The notes under the pieces were generated by a model. That model saw nothing but the letters and a program-made list of their open reading frames with translations, had not been told where the DNA came from and searched no databases. Positions 33,143 to 41,353 of a stretch of 64,000 nt of DNA are shown here, piece by piece. Position 1 is the first letter of the stretch, and each line of letters starts with the position of its first letter. Source of the stretch: CAMUQR01 sp963516005 (GTDB lineage Bacteria; Patescibacteriota; Saccharimonadia; Saccharimonadales; Saccharimonadaceae); contig CAUPYP010000002.1 of NCBI GenBank assembly GCA_963516005.1, positions 62,001 through 126,000 on the forward strand, written 5' to 3'. Both the position numbers and the translations under genes were made by a program.

Positions 33143-34278
33143 TGACCGCCAAAACTGAATCATCAACACCACGCATTGCCATCGTGTGTGATTGGTTGAC
33201 TAATATGGGCGGTGCCGAAGCTGTTGTGCTCGCCATGCACGAGGCTTTTCCCGATGCTCCAATTTATACCAGCACATTTGTGCCAGAAGCGATGCCATCA
33301 TTTCGCGATTTAGACATCCGCACCACTTATTTACAAAAACTACCCAAACCATTACGTAAACTTCATAAATTTTTCCCGAGCTTGCGCGTCAAAGCCTTCC
33401 AGAAGCTTGATTTATCCGATTACGATATTATTATCTCTAGCTCTTCAGCCGAGGCGAAACAAGTCAAAAAAACTCGCCCCGACCAAATCCATGTTTGTTA
33501 TTGTCACACGCCAATTCGCTATTATTGGAGTCATTATGATGAATATCGCCGTAATCCTGGCTATAGCCCCGTAATTAACTTCTTCGTTCGACTACTAATG
33601 CCGATTATGGTACCGCCTCTACGTCGAGCGGATTTTCGTGCTGCCCAACAAGTTGATTATTTTATCGCTAATTCTAACTTTATTAAACAACGTATTCAAA
33701 CTTATTATCAGCGCGACGCAATTGTGATTCATCCGCCAGTTGATATTGAGCGATTCTCACCCCAGAAACAGCGAGCTGATTTTTATGTCGCCCTCGGTCG
33801 CCAAGTTCCTTATAAACGCATCGACCTCGCCGTCCAAGCCGCTACCAAACTCAATCTCCCGCTTAAAGTATTCGGTAAAGGTCCCGAACATCAATATTTG
33901 CAAGCTATCGCTGGCCCAACTGTCGAGTTTTTCAGTGATTTTCAAGGCAACGCTTCGAATCAAGAGGTCGAAAAAGCTCTTAACCAAGCCAAAGGCTTTA
34001 TTTTTCCTGCCGAAGAAGATTTCGGGATTGTTCAAGTTGAAGCTCTAGCCGCTGGTGCGCCGGTTATTTCCTATGAAGTTGGTGGTACTCTCGATATCGT
34101 CAAACCACCTCACCACGGTATTTATTTTAAAGAGCAAACTGTCGAGGCAGTGGTTGATGCCCTGAAGCAGTTCGAGCGAACCACTTTTGATATTAATCAG
34201 CTCACTCAACAAGCCCATCAATTCGACAAACAGTTATTTATCCAAAAAATAACCAATTTTATTCGTGATATAATGTAA
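33142..34278 (+). CDS. Glycosyltransferase family 4 (mannosyl/rhamnosyl type)
   Basis: 378 residues. Starts VCDWLTNMGGAEAVVLAMHEAF, the acceptor domain of WbaZ-type GT4 enzymes, continues with IHVCYCHTPIRYYWSHYDEY and ends with a donor site containing FPAEEDFGIVQVEALAAGAPV (paired glutamates). It adds a hexose to the lipid-linked repeat unit in the cytoplasm. manC downstream, which makes GDP-mannose, suggests the donor is GDP-mannose, but this is inferred. It is coupled to the priming transferase by TAATG. An internal promoter for manC lies in its last codons (34266-34274). Confidence 0.9.
   Translation: MTAKTESSTPRIAIVCDWLTNMGGAEAVVLAMHEAFPDAPIYTSTFVPEAMPSFRDLDIRTTYLQKLPKPLRKLHKFFPSLRVKAFQKLDLSDYDIIISSSSAEAKQVKKTRPDQIHVCYCHTPIRYYWSHYDEYRRNPGYSPVINFFVRLLMPIMVPPLRRADFRAAQQVDYFIANSNFIKQRIQTYYQRDAIVIHPPVDIERFSPQKQRADFYVALGRQVPYKRIDLAVQAATKLNLPLKVFGKGPEHQYLQAIAGPTVEFFSDFQGNASNQEVEKALNQAKGFIFPAEEDFGIVQVEALAAGAPVISYEVGGTLDIVKPPHHGIYFKEQTVEAVVDALKQFERTTFDINQLTQQAHQFDKQLFIQKITNFIRDIM
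34266..34274 (+). promoter_or_regulatory. Internal extended -10 promoter ahead of manC
   Basis: TGATATAAT at 34266-34274 overlaps the end of the glycosyltransferase gene. A GAGGAG ribosome site follows before the ATG at 34301. It would let manC, wecB and the last glycosyltransferase be expressed apart from the first two genes. Confidence 0.45.
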
Positions 34279-34300
34279 TTAAGTTAAATTTGAGGAGCAT

Positions 34301-35380
34301 ATGCAATCGACCAATCACCACTACGCGTTAATTCTAGCCGGCGGTTCCGGCACTCGTTTATGGCCACTTAGCCGTAAAGATTTACCGAAACAAATGCAGA
34401 ACTTCATCAGCGACAAACCCCTAATCGCCGAAACAGTTGATCGCATCCGCGAGATTATTCCAGTTGAAAATATTTTCATCGGTACTGGTTTGCGTTTCAA
34501 GGATAAAATTCAGGAACAACTTCCTGATATTCCAGCTGAAAACATCATCGCCGAGCCTATCGCGCGTGGTACAACCGCCGCTTATGCACTCGCCACGCGT
34601 ATCATCCAGACTAAAGACCCCGAAGCGATGATTTTTAGCATGGCCAGTGATCACGCCGTCCAAGATTTGGAGATTTTTCAACAAACTGTCAAAGACGCTT
34701 TTGAGTTCGTCACCAATCACCCTAATTACATCAGTATTGTTGGCATTAAACCGCACGAACCAAACACTGGACTTGGCTATATTAAGCTCGAAGCTCAGAT
34801 TCAAGACAATCCAGTAGTATACTCTGTCGAAAAATTCGTCGAGAAACCATCACGCAAGGTCGCCGAGTATTATTTATCCACTAATCAGTACTACTGGAAC
34901 TCAGCTTATTACTGCTATCGGGCAGATACTCTGCTCAAAGCCTATCACGAAACCGATCCAGCAATTTTAGACAATATTGATAAATTTATCGCTTCAGGTC
35001 TGGAAAGCAATTTTCTACAAGTACCCGAAAAAGCTCACGAAATTGAGTTCATCAACACCAAAAAATACCCACTAGCGCTGATTCCGGGTCATTTCCGCTG
35101 GAGTGATATCGGCAACTGGCAGTCGCTTCATAAATTACTGACTGAACTCACCGACACAACCAATATTTCTAACACGCCACACGATAATCATATCGACGTC
35201 GGCAGTTCTGACTATCTCGTCATTGCCACTGATGATCGACTGATCACCACCGCCAATTTAAATAATATCGCGATTATTTCTACACCTGATTCGCTGTTAG
35301 TTTTAAATAAAGATAACCCGAGCTACGTTAAAAACATCATTGAGTTTATTAAAGAAAAAGGTCTTGAGGAGTATTTATAA
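34301..35380 (+). CDS. manC: Mannose-1-phosphate guanylyltransferase
   Basis: 359 residues. The nucleotidyltransferase loop LILAGGSGTRLWPLSRKDLPKQ is split across about 10-31. SDHAV (metal/nucleotide site), FVEKPSRKVAEYY and NSAYYCYR follow. The length fits the single-domain GDP-mannose pyrophosphorylase. The C-terminal phosphomannose isomerase domain of bifunctional ManC/AlgA is missing, so mannose-6-phosphate must come from another gene. It makes GDP-mannose from mannose-1-phosphate and GTP for the neighbouring GT4 enzymes. GAGGAG lies 4 nt before the ATG. Its stop overlaps the wecB start (TAATG). Confidence 0.93.
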   Translation: MQSTNHHYALILAGGSGTRLWPLSRKDLPKQMQNFISDKPLIAETVDRIREIIPVENIFIGTGLRFKDKIQEQLPDIPAENIIAEPIARGTTAAYALATRIIQTKDPEAMIFSMASDHAVQDLEIFQQTVKDAFEFVTNHPNYISIVGIKPHEPNTGLGYIKLEAQIQDNPVVYSVEKFVEKPSRKVAEYYLSTNQYYWNSAYYCYRADTLLKAYHETDPAILDNIDKFIASGLESNFLQVPEKAHEIEFINTKKYPLALIPGHFRWSDIGNWQSLHKLLTELTDTTNISNTPHDNHIDVGSSDYLVIATDDRLITTANLNNIAIISTPDSLLVLNKDNPSYVKNIIEFIKEKGLEEYL

Positions 35381-36723
35381 TGCCAAAACTTGAATTATTT
35401 GATCAACAATTGCTTACTGACATCCAGAATCATCCATCACCGTTTGTACATATTATTATCATCGCCACTAAACCGGACATTATCAAACAAGCTCCACTCT
35501 ACCAAGAGCTAATTAAACGCGACCAAGCGGTACTGATTTGTCACACTGGTCAGCATTATGATTTTCGCTACAGCGGTGGCATGGAAGAAGAATTTGGTTT
35601 AAAAGTTGGCGCTCATCTATCGATTGACGGTAATTTACATACCAAAATTGCTCAAATTATCGAACGCTTCGGGGAAGTGCTCACTCATCTTAAATCCATC
35701 AATAAAATCCCAATTCCCTATATCCACGGTGATACTATGACTTGTATGGCAGTTGGCTTATCGTCAATTATGCATCAAGTCAGCTGTGTGCACGTCGAGG
35801 CTGGCATTCGCACCCTAACTCCAAAAGCTGAGATTTATCACAAATTCTACGATGATTTTAAAAATAATCAATTCAACTGGGATGAATACTATCAAGCCAT
35901 CCAAAATCCCGACAATCTCGAACTTGGTAGCCTCGAGCCATTTCCTGAGCAAATCAACACTCGGATGAGTGAACCAGCCTCTGGATTTTATGCTACCCCA
36001 GTGGAATTAACTAAGCAATTTCTCATTAACGAAGGCTTTGTGGCTGATAAAATCCAAGTTGTCGGCAATACCGTCGCTGATGCCACTTTTACCGCTATCC
36101 AAGATAGTCAAAAATCAACTATTTTTGAAAAATATCCGGCTTTAATGAGTGGTAAGTTTATTCGTTTCTGTGTCCATCGCCGTGAGAACACGCAAGACCA
36201 AAAACGCTTCACTGTTTTATTCGAAGCTATGGAAAAATTAGTGCAAGCTGGTAAGTCCGTTCTGTTAATTTCGCTCTTTGCCACTGAAGAGGCGATTGAT
36301 AAATTTGGTTTACGCGACCGCCTGAATCAGCTGGTAGAAAATTATCCCGAAACTTTTATTTATTCGGATGTATGGCCTCATTATTATGACGTGATCGCTG
36401 CTATGCAAAAATGCTCCGCCATTGCCACCGACTCTGGTAGTATGCAAGAAGAAATGAATATTTTAGGTATTCCGTGCGTCACTTTGCGCTTTGGTTCAGA
36501 TCGAGGCGAAACCTTTATTGCCGGCTCAAACGTGCCAGCACCACCAATCGACAGTGATTTTATCGTTGCCATCATTCAAGGCGCTATTAATAACCAACAG
36601 ATGAAACAAGTCGGTAATATCTACGGCACTAACGTCTCAGCGAAGATTATTGAACAAGTTCTCGAGCGACTCCATCCCGAAACTGGTTTATTCCAAACCG
36701 AAGAACAACGTCTTGGTTTTTAA
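35380..36723 (+). CDS. wecB: UDP-N-acetylglucosamine 2-epimerase (non-hydrolysing) with insertion
   Basis: 447 residues, longer than the usual 370-390. Family motifs in order: HTGQHYDFRYSGGMEEEFGL (56-75), YIHGDTM, HVEAGIRT (138-145), PFPEQINTR (187-195), VGNTVADA, VHRRENT and TDSGSMQEE. In ordinary WecB the HVEAGxRT and PFPEExNRR motifs are a few residues apart. Here about 41 residues separate them, accounting for much of the extra length. It converts UDP-GlcNAc to UDP-ManNAc for the surface glycan. It is coupled to manC (TAATG) and 5 nt before the last glycosyltransferase. Confidence 0.88.
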   Translation: MPKLELFDQQLLTDIQNHPSPFVHIIIIATKPDIIKQAPLYQELIKRDQAVLICHTGQHYDFRYSGGMEEEFGLKVGAHLSIDGNLHTKIAQIIERFGEVLTHLKSINKIPIPYIHGDTMTCMAVGLSSIMHQVSCVHVEAGIRTLTPKAEIYHKFYDDFKNNQFNWDEYYQAIQNPDNLELGSLEPFPEQINTRMSEPASGFYATPVELTKQFLINEGFVADKIQVVGNTVADATFTAIQDSQKSTIFEKYPALMSGKFIRFCVHRRENTQDQKRFTVLFEAMEKLVQAGKSVLLISLFATEEAIDKFGLRDRLNQLVENYPETFIYSDVWPHYYDVIAAMQKCSAIATDSGSMQEEMNILGIPCVTLRFGSDRGETFIAGSNVPAPPIDSDFIVAIIQGAINNQQMKQVGNIYGTNVSAKIIEQVLERLHPETGLFQTEEQRLGF

Positions 36724-36728
36724 GGTTT

Positions 36729-37820
36729 ATGGCTAAAATTGTCATCGATGCTCGCATTATTAAATCCTCAACCGGTCGCTATGTTGAGCGTTTATTGTAT
36801 TATTTACAACAAATTGACCAAACTAATCACTACATTGTTTTAGTCCCGAGCAAAGACCTTGATTATTTTCAACCAACCAATCCTAATTTCACGGTTCAAG
36901 CTTGCGATTTTACTAATTATTCCCTGGCTGAACAATGGCAATTTAAGAAGTTTCTTGATCAACTCCAAGCTGATTTAGTGCATTTTTGCATGCCTCAACA
37001 GCCCATCTTATATCGTGGTAAAACTGTCACTACTTTTCATGATTTAACCCTTTTAAAAGTCTATAACCGTGATAAAAACTGGCTAATATTTAAAATCAAA
37101 CAGGGAATTGGTAAATGGCTATTTCGCCGTGTGGCTCATAAAACCAATCACATTATTACCCCGAGCCAGTTCACGAAACAAGATTTACTCGATACTTATC
37201 ATCTTAGTCCTGATAAAATTAGCGTGACTTACGAATCAGCTGATTTTGACCAAGTCACAACTGAACCATACCCGACGCCTTTTCGCCAGTTTATCATGTA
37301 TGTTGGTCAACAAAGCACTTACAAAAACATCGCTCGACTAGGGGATGCTCATCAAAAAATACTTGAACACTACCCTGATTTAGGTTTATTATTAGTCGGC
37401 AGTCTTAATCAAGCCGCCAAGCTGAATCAAGTTTATTTTGAGCAACATAATTATCGCAATATTCAATTCACTGGCTTTGTTAGCGACCAACAATTAGCCT
37501 GGCTATATCAGCATTGCTCAGCTTACATCTTTCCATCATTTTATGAAGGATTTGGGCTACCTGGCGTCGAAGCAATGGCAGCTGGCGCACCACTAATTTC
37601 CTCAAATGCTACATGCTTACCAGAAATCTATGCCGACGGCGCGCTATATTTTGATCCAAGCGACACTAACGACTTAGTTGACAAAATTAACCAAGTCTTA
37701 TCTGATAATCAACTCCGACAAGATTTAATTAGTCGTGGCAAGCACCGAACGCATGATTTTTCATGGCAAACTATGGCCAAACAAACTCTTGATATTTATC
37801 AACAAGTCCTCTCTAGTTGA
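36729..37820 (+). CDS. Glycosyltransferase family 4
   Basis: 363 residues, GT-B fold. Acceptor domain with SSTGRYVERLLYYLQQ and TTFHDLTLLKVYN. Donor domain with MYVGQQSTYKNIARL and FPSFYEGFGLPGVEAMAAG, which holds the paired glutamates. The motif layout matches the GT4 at 299-1435, so they may be paralogues adding successive sugars to the same polymer. It is the last gene of the exopolysaccharide operon, starting 5 nt after wecB. A strong new promoter begins inside its last codons. Sugar specificity is unknown. Confidence 0.9.
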   Translation: MAKIVIDARIIKSSTGRYVERLLYYLQQIDQTNHYIVLVPSKDLDYFQPTNPNFTVQACDFTNYSLAEQWQFKKFLDQLQADLVHFCMPQQPILYRGKTVTTFHDLTLLKVYNRDKNWLIFKIKQGIGKWLFRRVAHKTNHIITPSQFTKQDLLDTYHLSPDKISVTYESADFDQVTTEPYPTPFRQFIMYVGQQSTYKNIARLGDAHQKILEHYPDLGLLLVGSLNQAAKLNQVYFEQHNYRNIQFTGFVSDQQLAWLYQHCSAYIFPSFYEGFGLPGVEAMAAGAPLISSNATCLPEIYADGALYFDPSDTNDLVDKINQVLSDNQLRQDLISRGKHRTHDFSWQTMAKQTLDIYQQVLSS

Positions 37821-37845
37821 TTTATGCAAATAATTATGTTATAAT
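37817..37845 (+). promoter_or_regulatory. Strong promoter of the Nudix-like gene
   Basis: -35 TTGATT (37817-37822), 17-nt spacer, and an extended -10 TGTTATAAT (37837-37845). An AAGGAGG ribosome site lies about 10 nt before the ATG at 37889. This is the best canonical promoter and Shine-Dalgarno combination in the window. Confidence 0.75.
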
Positions 37846-37888
37846 ACAATAGATTATAGTTTTTTATAAAAAAGGAGGGATAACTACT

Positions 37889-38536
37889 ATGATCGAAATT
37901 AACAATCGCTCACTAACATTGAGTGATTTAAAGAGGAAAGGTCTCGACATCTCCTTATTGAATTATATTAATAATTCAGAATATATGGGGAGCTGCCCTT
38001 TATATTTAAGAGAGGGAGACCAATTTTCACTAATTAAAGATTGCGTAATTAGTGAGCATGACATAACTCTATTAAAGCCATCTTTTTCAAACTGGCTTTA
38101 TAGAGGTGGTGGCGTAGTAAATCTCACGACCAAGCTTGGCTTAATTGTTAGATTTGATGACCGCCATAACTGGTGGAAACCATCAACAGCCGGCATTGCT
38201 GATATCCGTGATGGCAGTACACCAGAGCAAGTATTAATAAACTCAGCTCTAAGAGAGTTGAGTGAAGAAATTAATGTTATAGCTAATCGAAAAATTAATC
38301 TTCTAGATCAGCCAAAAAATATTGAATTTACAGTCAACGAGCCTGATAAGGCTATTGAGGCTGTAATTAATATTGATCTTTCTAGCTATAATATAATTAA
38401 TATAATAGCTAGAGAGGACGATGGTATAATCCCAACGATTGGCGTATTGAACCAAAAACGCATTGTTGGGTTATATAATCAGACTCAGGGGTATATTGAC
38501 CTTACACAGGTTAATATTCACCCGTCAGTTCTTTAA
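37889..38536 (+). CDS. Nudix-like hydrolase domain protein
   Basis: 215 residues. A central segment (about 75-140) follows the Nudix pattern: GGVVNLTTKLGLIVRFDD, then STAGIADIRDGSTPEQ and SALRELSEEINVI. The core REL-SEE of the Nudix box is intact, but the upstream Gly and Glu positions are replaced, so metal binding may be altered. The N-terminal 70 residues (starting MIEINNRSLTLSDLKRKGLD) are not recognised. It stands alone with a strong promoter and its own terminator. Codon usage is more AT-rich than the exopolysaccharide genes, hinting at separate acquisition. The substrate is unknown. Confidence 0.7.
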   Translation: MIEINNRSLTLSDLKRKGLDISLLNYINNSEYMGSCPLYLREGDQFSLIKDCVISEHDITLLKPSFSNWLYRGGGVVNLTTKLGLIVRFDDRHNWWKPSTAGIADIRDGSTPEQVLINSALRELSEEINVIANRKINLLDQPKNIEFTVNEPDKAIEAVINIDLSSYNIINIIAREDDGIIPTIGVLNQKRIVGLYNQTQGYIDLTQVNIHPSVL

Positions 38537-38548
38537 AAACCTCTTTTT

Positions 38549-38573
38549 AAACCACCCAAGGGTGGTTTTTATT
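38549..38573 (+). terminator. Intrinsic terminator after the Nudix-like gene
   Basis: The stem AAACCACCC / GGGTGGTTT (38549-38557 and 38560-38568) closes a tight loop and is followed by a T-rich tail. It may also stop convergent transcription from jag. Confidence 0.85.
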
Positions 38574-38587
38574 TTATAGGATTTTTT

Positions 38588-39052
38588 TTAGTTTTCCTTA
38601 ACTCGAGAAATAATCAGACGGCGCTCACTGCCCTCACCCTCTGAATGAGTTTCAATTGTCGAATAATCTTGTGCTAGTTTATGAACAATTCGACGATCAG
38701 CTGGACTTAAGTTTACGACATAATCCTGACCGGTTTGACGGACACGCTCGATCCATTTCTCAGCTCGTTCAATTAATTTATCATTTTTATGCTTTTTATA
38801 ATCAGCAATGTCTAAATTGACTCGATAAATCACCGAATCTTTGAGACGCAAATTCGCCGAAATTAAACTCTGCAAGGCACGCAAGTTATCAGCATCCTTA
38901 CCGATTAAAATCGCATTAGCCTCGGTCGATGGAATTGATAATTCAATCACCTCATCTTCACAAGTGGAATTCACTGCCACATTCAGCCCAAAAAAACTCA
39001 AAATATCCTCAGTAAACTTAGTGGCGTAAATAATTGCTTCTTCTTTATTCAT
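38588..39052 (-). CDS. jag: Jag/KhpB RNA-binding protein (KH and R3H domains)
   Basis: 154 residues, missing the N-terminal Jag domain of larger Firmicutes homologues. KH-like domain at about 20-85 (DEVIELSIPSTEANAILIGKDADN, with the GxxG-like IGKDADN). R3H domain at about 90-150 with LSPADRRIVHKLAQDYSTIE and the invariant Arg and His. It binds single-stranded RNA. In Gram-positive bacteria it is encoded beside yidC and affects cell wall synthesis and division. It starts 11 nt downstream of the yidC stop in the same operon. Confidence 0.92.
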   Translation of the reverse strand: MNKEEAIIYATKFTEDILSFFGLNVAVNSTCEDEVIELSIPSTEANAILIGKDADNLRALQSLISANLRLKDSVIYRVNLDIADYKKHKNDKLIERAEKWIERVRQTGQDYVVNLSPADRRIVHKLAQDYSTIETHSEGEGSERRLIISRVKEN

Positions 39053-39063
39053 AACTTCCCTTT

Positions 39064-40125
39064 CTAACCTTTTGACTTCCGATGATGTTTTTTAGCGGAA
39101 GATTTTGGTTGGCGAGATGATTTTGGTGCGGAGCTCGATTTATGTTCAGTTTCCGCCTCAGTTTCAGCAGTTGAAATCGTCTTAATTGTAGTGGTAATTT
39201 TAGGTGATTTTTTCAGTTGTTTAGCACGATTTTGGAATAAAACCTCCGCTGTTTTAGCCCGCTTCAAGCGTTCCTCAACCTCTGCTTCATCAGCTGGTTT
39301 AACTTCAGTCGCCACAAGTTTATCCATAATCATTTTACGCTGAATAATTGACATCACACCAGAAATAAACTGATAAAAAGCAATTGCCCCATAAATCGCC
39401 CCAAAGCTGATTAAAATCATAATTGGCATAATTTTATTCATTTTACCCATCATAATATTGTTAATTTCAGCTTGATCCGGTTCTTTACCCTCGCCTGCTT
39501 CCGCTAAAATATCACGAATCCGACGTTTTTTCGGGTTTTGATATACGCTTGTTGAATTAATAATATAATATTGCGTCCAAGCCGCCCCAAGCACAAACAT
39601 CGCCATCACGAAGCTATGCACGCCGTGATTAAACTGAAACGGAATCACACTCATATCAATTTGACCAAATAAAAGTGGTTTAAAGGTTTGATGGTCAGCG
39701 ATTAATTGCTGAACTGGCGCCATATTTTTAGTAATATCATACGCTAAGTGATTAACGGCATTAGTATCGCGAATCATCACTTGTACCACACTAAACATCG
39801 CAATCAGAATCGGCAACTGAATTAAAGCCGAGAAAAATGAGGCTGACATTTTAATGTCATTTTGTTTATAAAGGCTCATCGTCATCAGATATTCGAGCTG
39901 TTTATTACCTTTGGTTTTTTGTTTAATTTTTTTCAGTTCTGGCTGAATATCCTGCATTCGTTTCATCTGTAAAGTCTGCGATTTTAACAGTGGAAACAAC
40001 AAAATCTTAACGATAATTGTAAACAAAATAACCGCCACGCCAAAATCACCAACTAGACTATAGAGCGCTAATAACAGATTAAAAATCGGGCGAAAAATCA
40101 ATTCATGAAAAATAGTACCTAACAT
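39064..40125 (-). CDS. yidC: Membrane protein insertase YidC/OxaA
   Basis: 353 residues from the ATG at 40125 (MLGTIFHELIFRPIFNLLLA). A longer in-frame reading to 40206 adds 27 polar residues that cross the promoter and is rejected. This is the short YidC form, with about five or six membrane helices. The hydrophilic substrate groove lies in the segment IIVKILLFPLLKSQTLQMKRMQ. A lysine-rich C-terminal tail (ending KKHHRKSKG) can contact the ribosome. It inserts membrane proteins with or without Sec. The extended -10 box ends 10 nt before the start, so the mRNA is probably leaderless. It leads into jag. Confidence 0.93.
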   Translation of the reverse strand: MLGTIFHELIFRPIFNLLLALYSLVGDFGVAVILFTIIVKILLFPLLKSQTLQMKRMQDIQPELKKIKQKTKGNKQLEYLMTMSLYKQNDIKMSASFFSALIQLPILIAMFSVVQVMIRDTNAVNHLAYDITKNMAPVQQLIADHQTFKPLLFGQIDMSVIPFQFNHGVHSFVMAMFVLGAAWTQYYIINSTSVYQNPKKRRIRDILAEAGEGKEPDQAEINNIMMGKMNKIMPIMILISFGAIYGAIAFYQFISGVMSIIQRKMIMDKLVATEVKPADEAEVEERLKRAKTAEVLFQNRAKQLKKSPKITTTIKTISTAETEAETEHKSSSAPKSSRQPKSSAKKHHRKSKG

Positions 40126-40135
40126 AACTTTTAAT

Positions 40136-40144
40136 ATTATATCA
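40136..40144 (-). promoter_or_regulatory. Extended -10 promoter of yidC
   Basis: Minus-strand TGATATAAT (40144 to 40136) ends about 10 nt before the ATG at 40125. It has no good -35 box and leaves almost no leader. Confidence 0.55.
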
Positions 40145-40258
40145 TACTTTTCAAGTACCCTCTGACAAACATATATCTCCCCTAATGAGGTTTCACTCTC
40201 AAACACATCACTTTACGACCCCCCAGGCTAAACACCAGTAGTCCGACAACGGAAATCA

Positions 40259-40267
40259 TGATATAAT
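40259..40267 (+). promoter_or_regulatory. Extended -10 promoter of the 117-residue gene
   Basis: TGATATAAT at 40259-40267, the same sequence as the yidC promoter on the other strand, ends 7 nt before the ATG at 40275. This supports expression of the small gene as a leaderless mRNA. Confidence 0.55.
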
Positions 40268-40274
40268 CACTTCA

Positions 40275-40628
40275 ATGAAAGAGTTTGAAGACCAACTTAC
40301 TAAACCACTTAATAATCAACAACAAGTCGTTAAATTATATAGAGCTGCTATTGCGACACGCAATCTGTTACCAATAGATTCGAGTAAAATTGCTATCATA
40401 ACATTTAATGCTACTCACCCGTCAAAGCTTAACTTTAAACCATCAGATGACTTGGAAAAACTCCGATTTGAGCTAGGATCACTAGAAGCACCTGGTGATT
40501 TTTCGACCTATACAAAACGTACTTTTGTTAATCAAGAAGAGTTTGATGATTTTTTATGGGATCGATTCGAAAAATTGGTATTTGCTAGCATAAAATCTGC
40601 TGACTTTTTAACTCAGCGACAATCTTAG
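40275..40628 (+). CDS. Hypothetical protein between yidC and rnpA
   Basis: 117 residues, soluble, no signal or membrane segment, and no family I recognise. It starts MKEFEDQLTKPLNNQQQ and ends FLTQRQS, with an acidic, mixed alpha/beta composition. It has a convincing leaderless promoter. It interrupts the usual rnpA-yidC adjacency on the opposite strand, and its last 44 bp (40585-40628) overlap the 3' end of rnpA tail to tail. The overlapped part still reads protein-like in both frames. It could be a lineage-specific gene. An artefact is less likely because of the promoter and length. Confidence 0.65.
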   Translation: MKEFEDQLTKPLNNQQQVVKLYRAAIATRNLLPIDSSKIAIITFNATHPSKLNFKPSDDLEKLRFELGSLEAPGDFSTYTKRTFVNQEEFDDFLWDRFEKLVFASIKSADFLTQRQS

Positions 40629-40932
40629 TTTCCAACTCTGCAAAATTCACCTGCCCCAGCTCCGCTGAATGGACAATAATAATTAAATCATAATTACGTT
40701 GAAACTGGGCAATATACGGTCGAATCAAGCTATATAACCGCCGGCGCAAAAAATTTCGCTGAACGGCTTTTTTGGCGACTTTTTTTGAGACCACTACCGC
40801 TACACGCGAAAATCGCTTCCGTGGATTAGCACAAAACTTAATAGAAAATAGTTTTGAGCGGATAGTTTGACCATTTTTATAAGTATAAGTCAAACTATTA
40901 TGTCCATGGAAGCGATTTTTAAAAGGTATCAT
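40585..40932 (-). CDS. rnpA: Ribonuclease P protein component
   Basis: 115 residues, the normal length. The RNA-binding signature is RVAVVVSKKVAKKAVQRNFLRRRLYSLIR in conserved order (about 43-71). A start rich in Phe and Arg (FKNRFHGHNSLTYTY) precedes it. It assists RNase P RNA in processing tRNA 5' ends. It follows rpmH after 9 nt, the standard order around bacterial origins. Its 3' end overlaps the convergent 117-residue gene by 44 bp, so antisense interference between the mRNAs is possible. Confidence 0.94.
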   Translation of the reverse strand: MIPFKNRFHGHNSLTYTYKNGQTIRSKLFSIKFCANPRKRFSRVAVVVSKKVAKKAVQRNFLRRRLYSLIRPYIAQFQRNYDLIIIVHSAELGQVNFAELETKIVAELKSQQILC

Positions 40933-40941
40933 CTTAACTAA

Positions 40942-41079
40942 TTAAGCAGTTAATTGTTTGCGACCTTTAATACGACGACGAGCTAGAGTTTTGCGACCGT
41001 TTTTAGTACGGTTTTTAACGCGAAAACCACTCACCTTAGCACGTTGACGTTTGTGTGGTTGATATGTTCTTTTTACCAT
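40942..41079 (-). CDS. rpmH: 50S ribosomal protein L34
   Basis: 45 residues, basic throughout: MVKRTYQPHKRQRAKVSGFR at the start and GRKQLTA at the end, the canonical L34 sequence with RRRIKGRK. It is part of the large ribosomal subunit. The start at 41079 has AGAAGG as a ribosome site. The promoter has TATAAT (41097 to 41092, minus) and TTGCAA about 16 nt upstream. It is cotranscribed with rnpA, divergent from dnaA. Confidence 0.97.
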   Translation of the reverse strand: MVKRTYQPHKRQRAKVSGFRVKNRTKNGRKTLARRRIKGRKQLTA

Positions 41080-41091
41080 AATAACCTTCTT

Positions 41092-41119
41092 ATTATATTA
41101 ATATTAATTTATTTTGCAA
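41092..41119 (-). promoter_or_regulatory. Promoter of rpmH-rnpA
   Basis: Minus-strand -10 TATAAT (41097 to 41092) and -35 TTGCAA (41119 to 41114) with 16-nt spacing, followed by AGAAGG and the rpmH start at 41079. Confidence 0.55.
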
Positions 41120-41187
41120 CTTAAAAACTTGCTTTTATTTTTTAAATCTTTTTTAGTATACTTGATTTTTCCCCATTTTTCAAGAGT

Positions 41188-41312
41188 TTATCCACAGGTT
41201 TTAAAGAGTTAATTTTATCTGTGGAAAACTTTACCTCTATTAGATAACTTTTTGATTAAAACTTAATGTTGTAAAAAATCAACTTGTGGAAAACTCCCAA
41301 AAAGTCTATAAT
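41188..41312 (+). promoter_or_regulatory. dnaA promoter with DnaA boxes
   Basis: A consensus DnaA box TTATCCACA (41188-41196) and two TGTGGAAAA variants (41220-41228 and 41285-41293) lie upstream of dnaA. The dnaA promoter has -35 TTGTGG (41284-41289) and -10 TATAAT (41307-41312) spaced by 17. The last DnaA-box variant overlaps the -35 box, the arrangement expected for autorepression by DnaA. Confidence 0.7.
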
Positions 41313-41353
41313 CTTTATTAAGTTTTATTAAATTAAAAGGGAGAAATTTCAAA

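Noticed and set aside
40126..40206. Longer start for yidC
   Set aside because: The extra 27 residues are polar, cross the probable promoter at 40136-40144, and are absent from the normal YidC layout.
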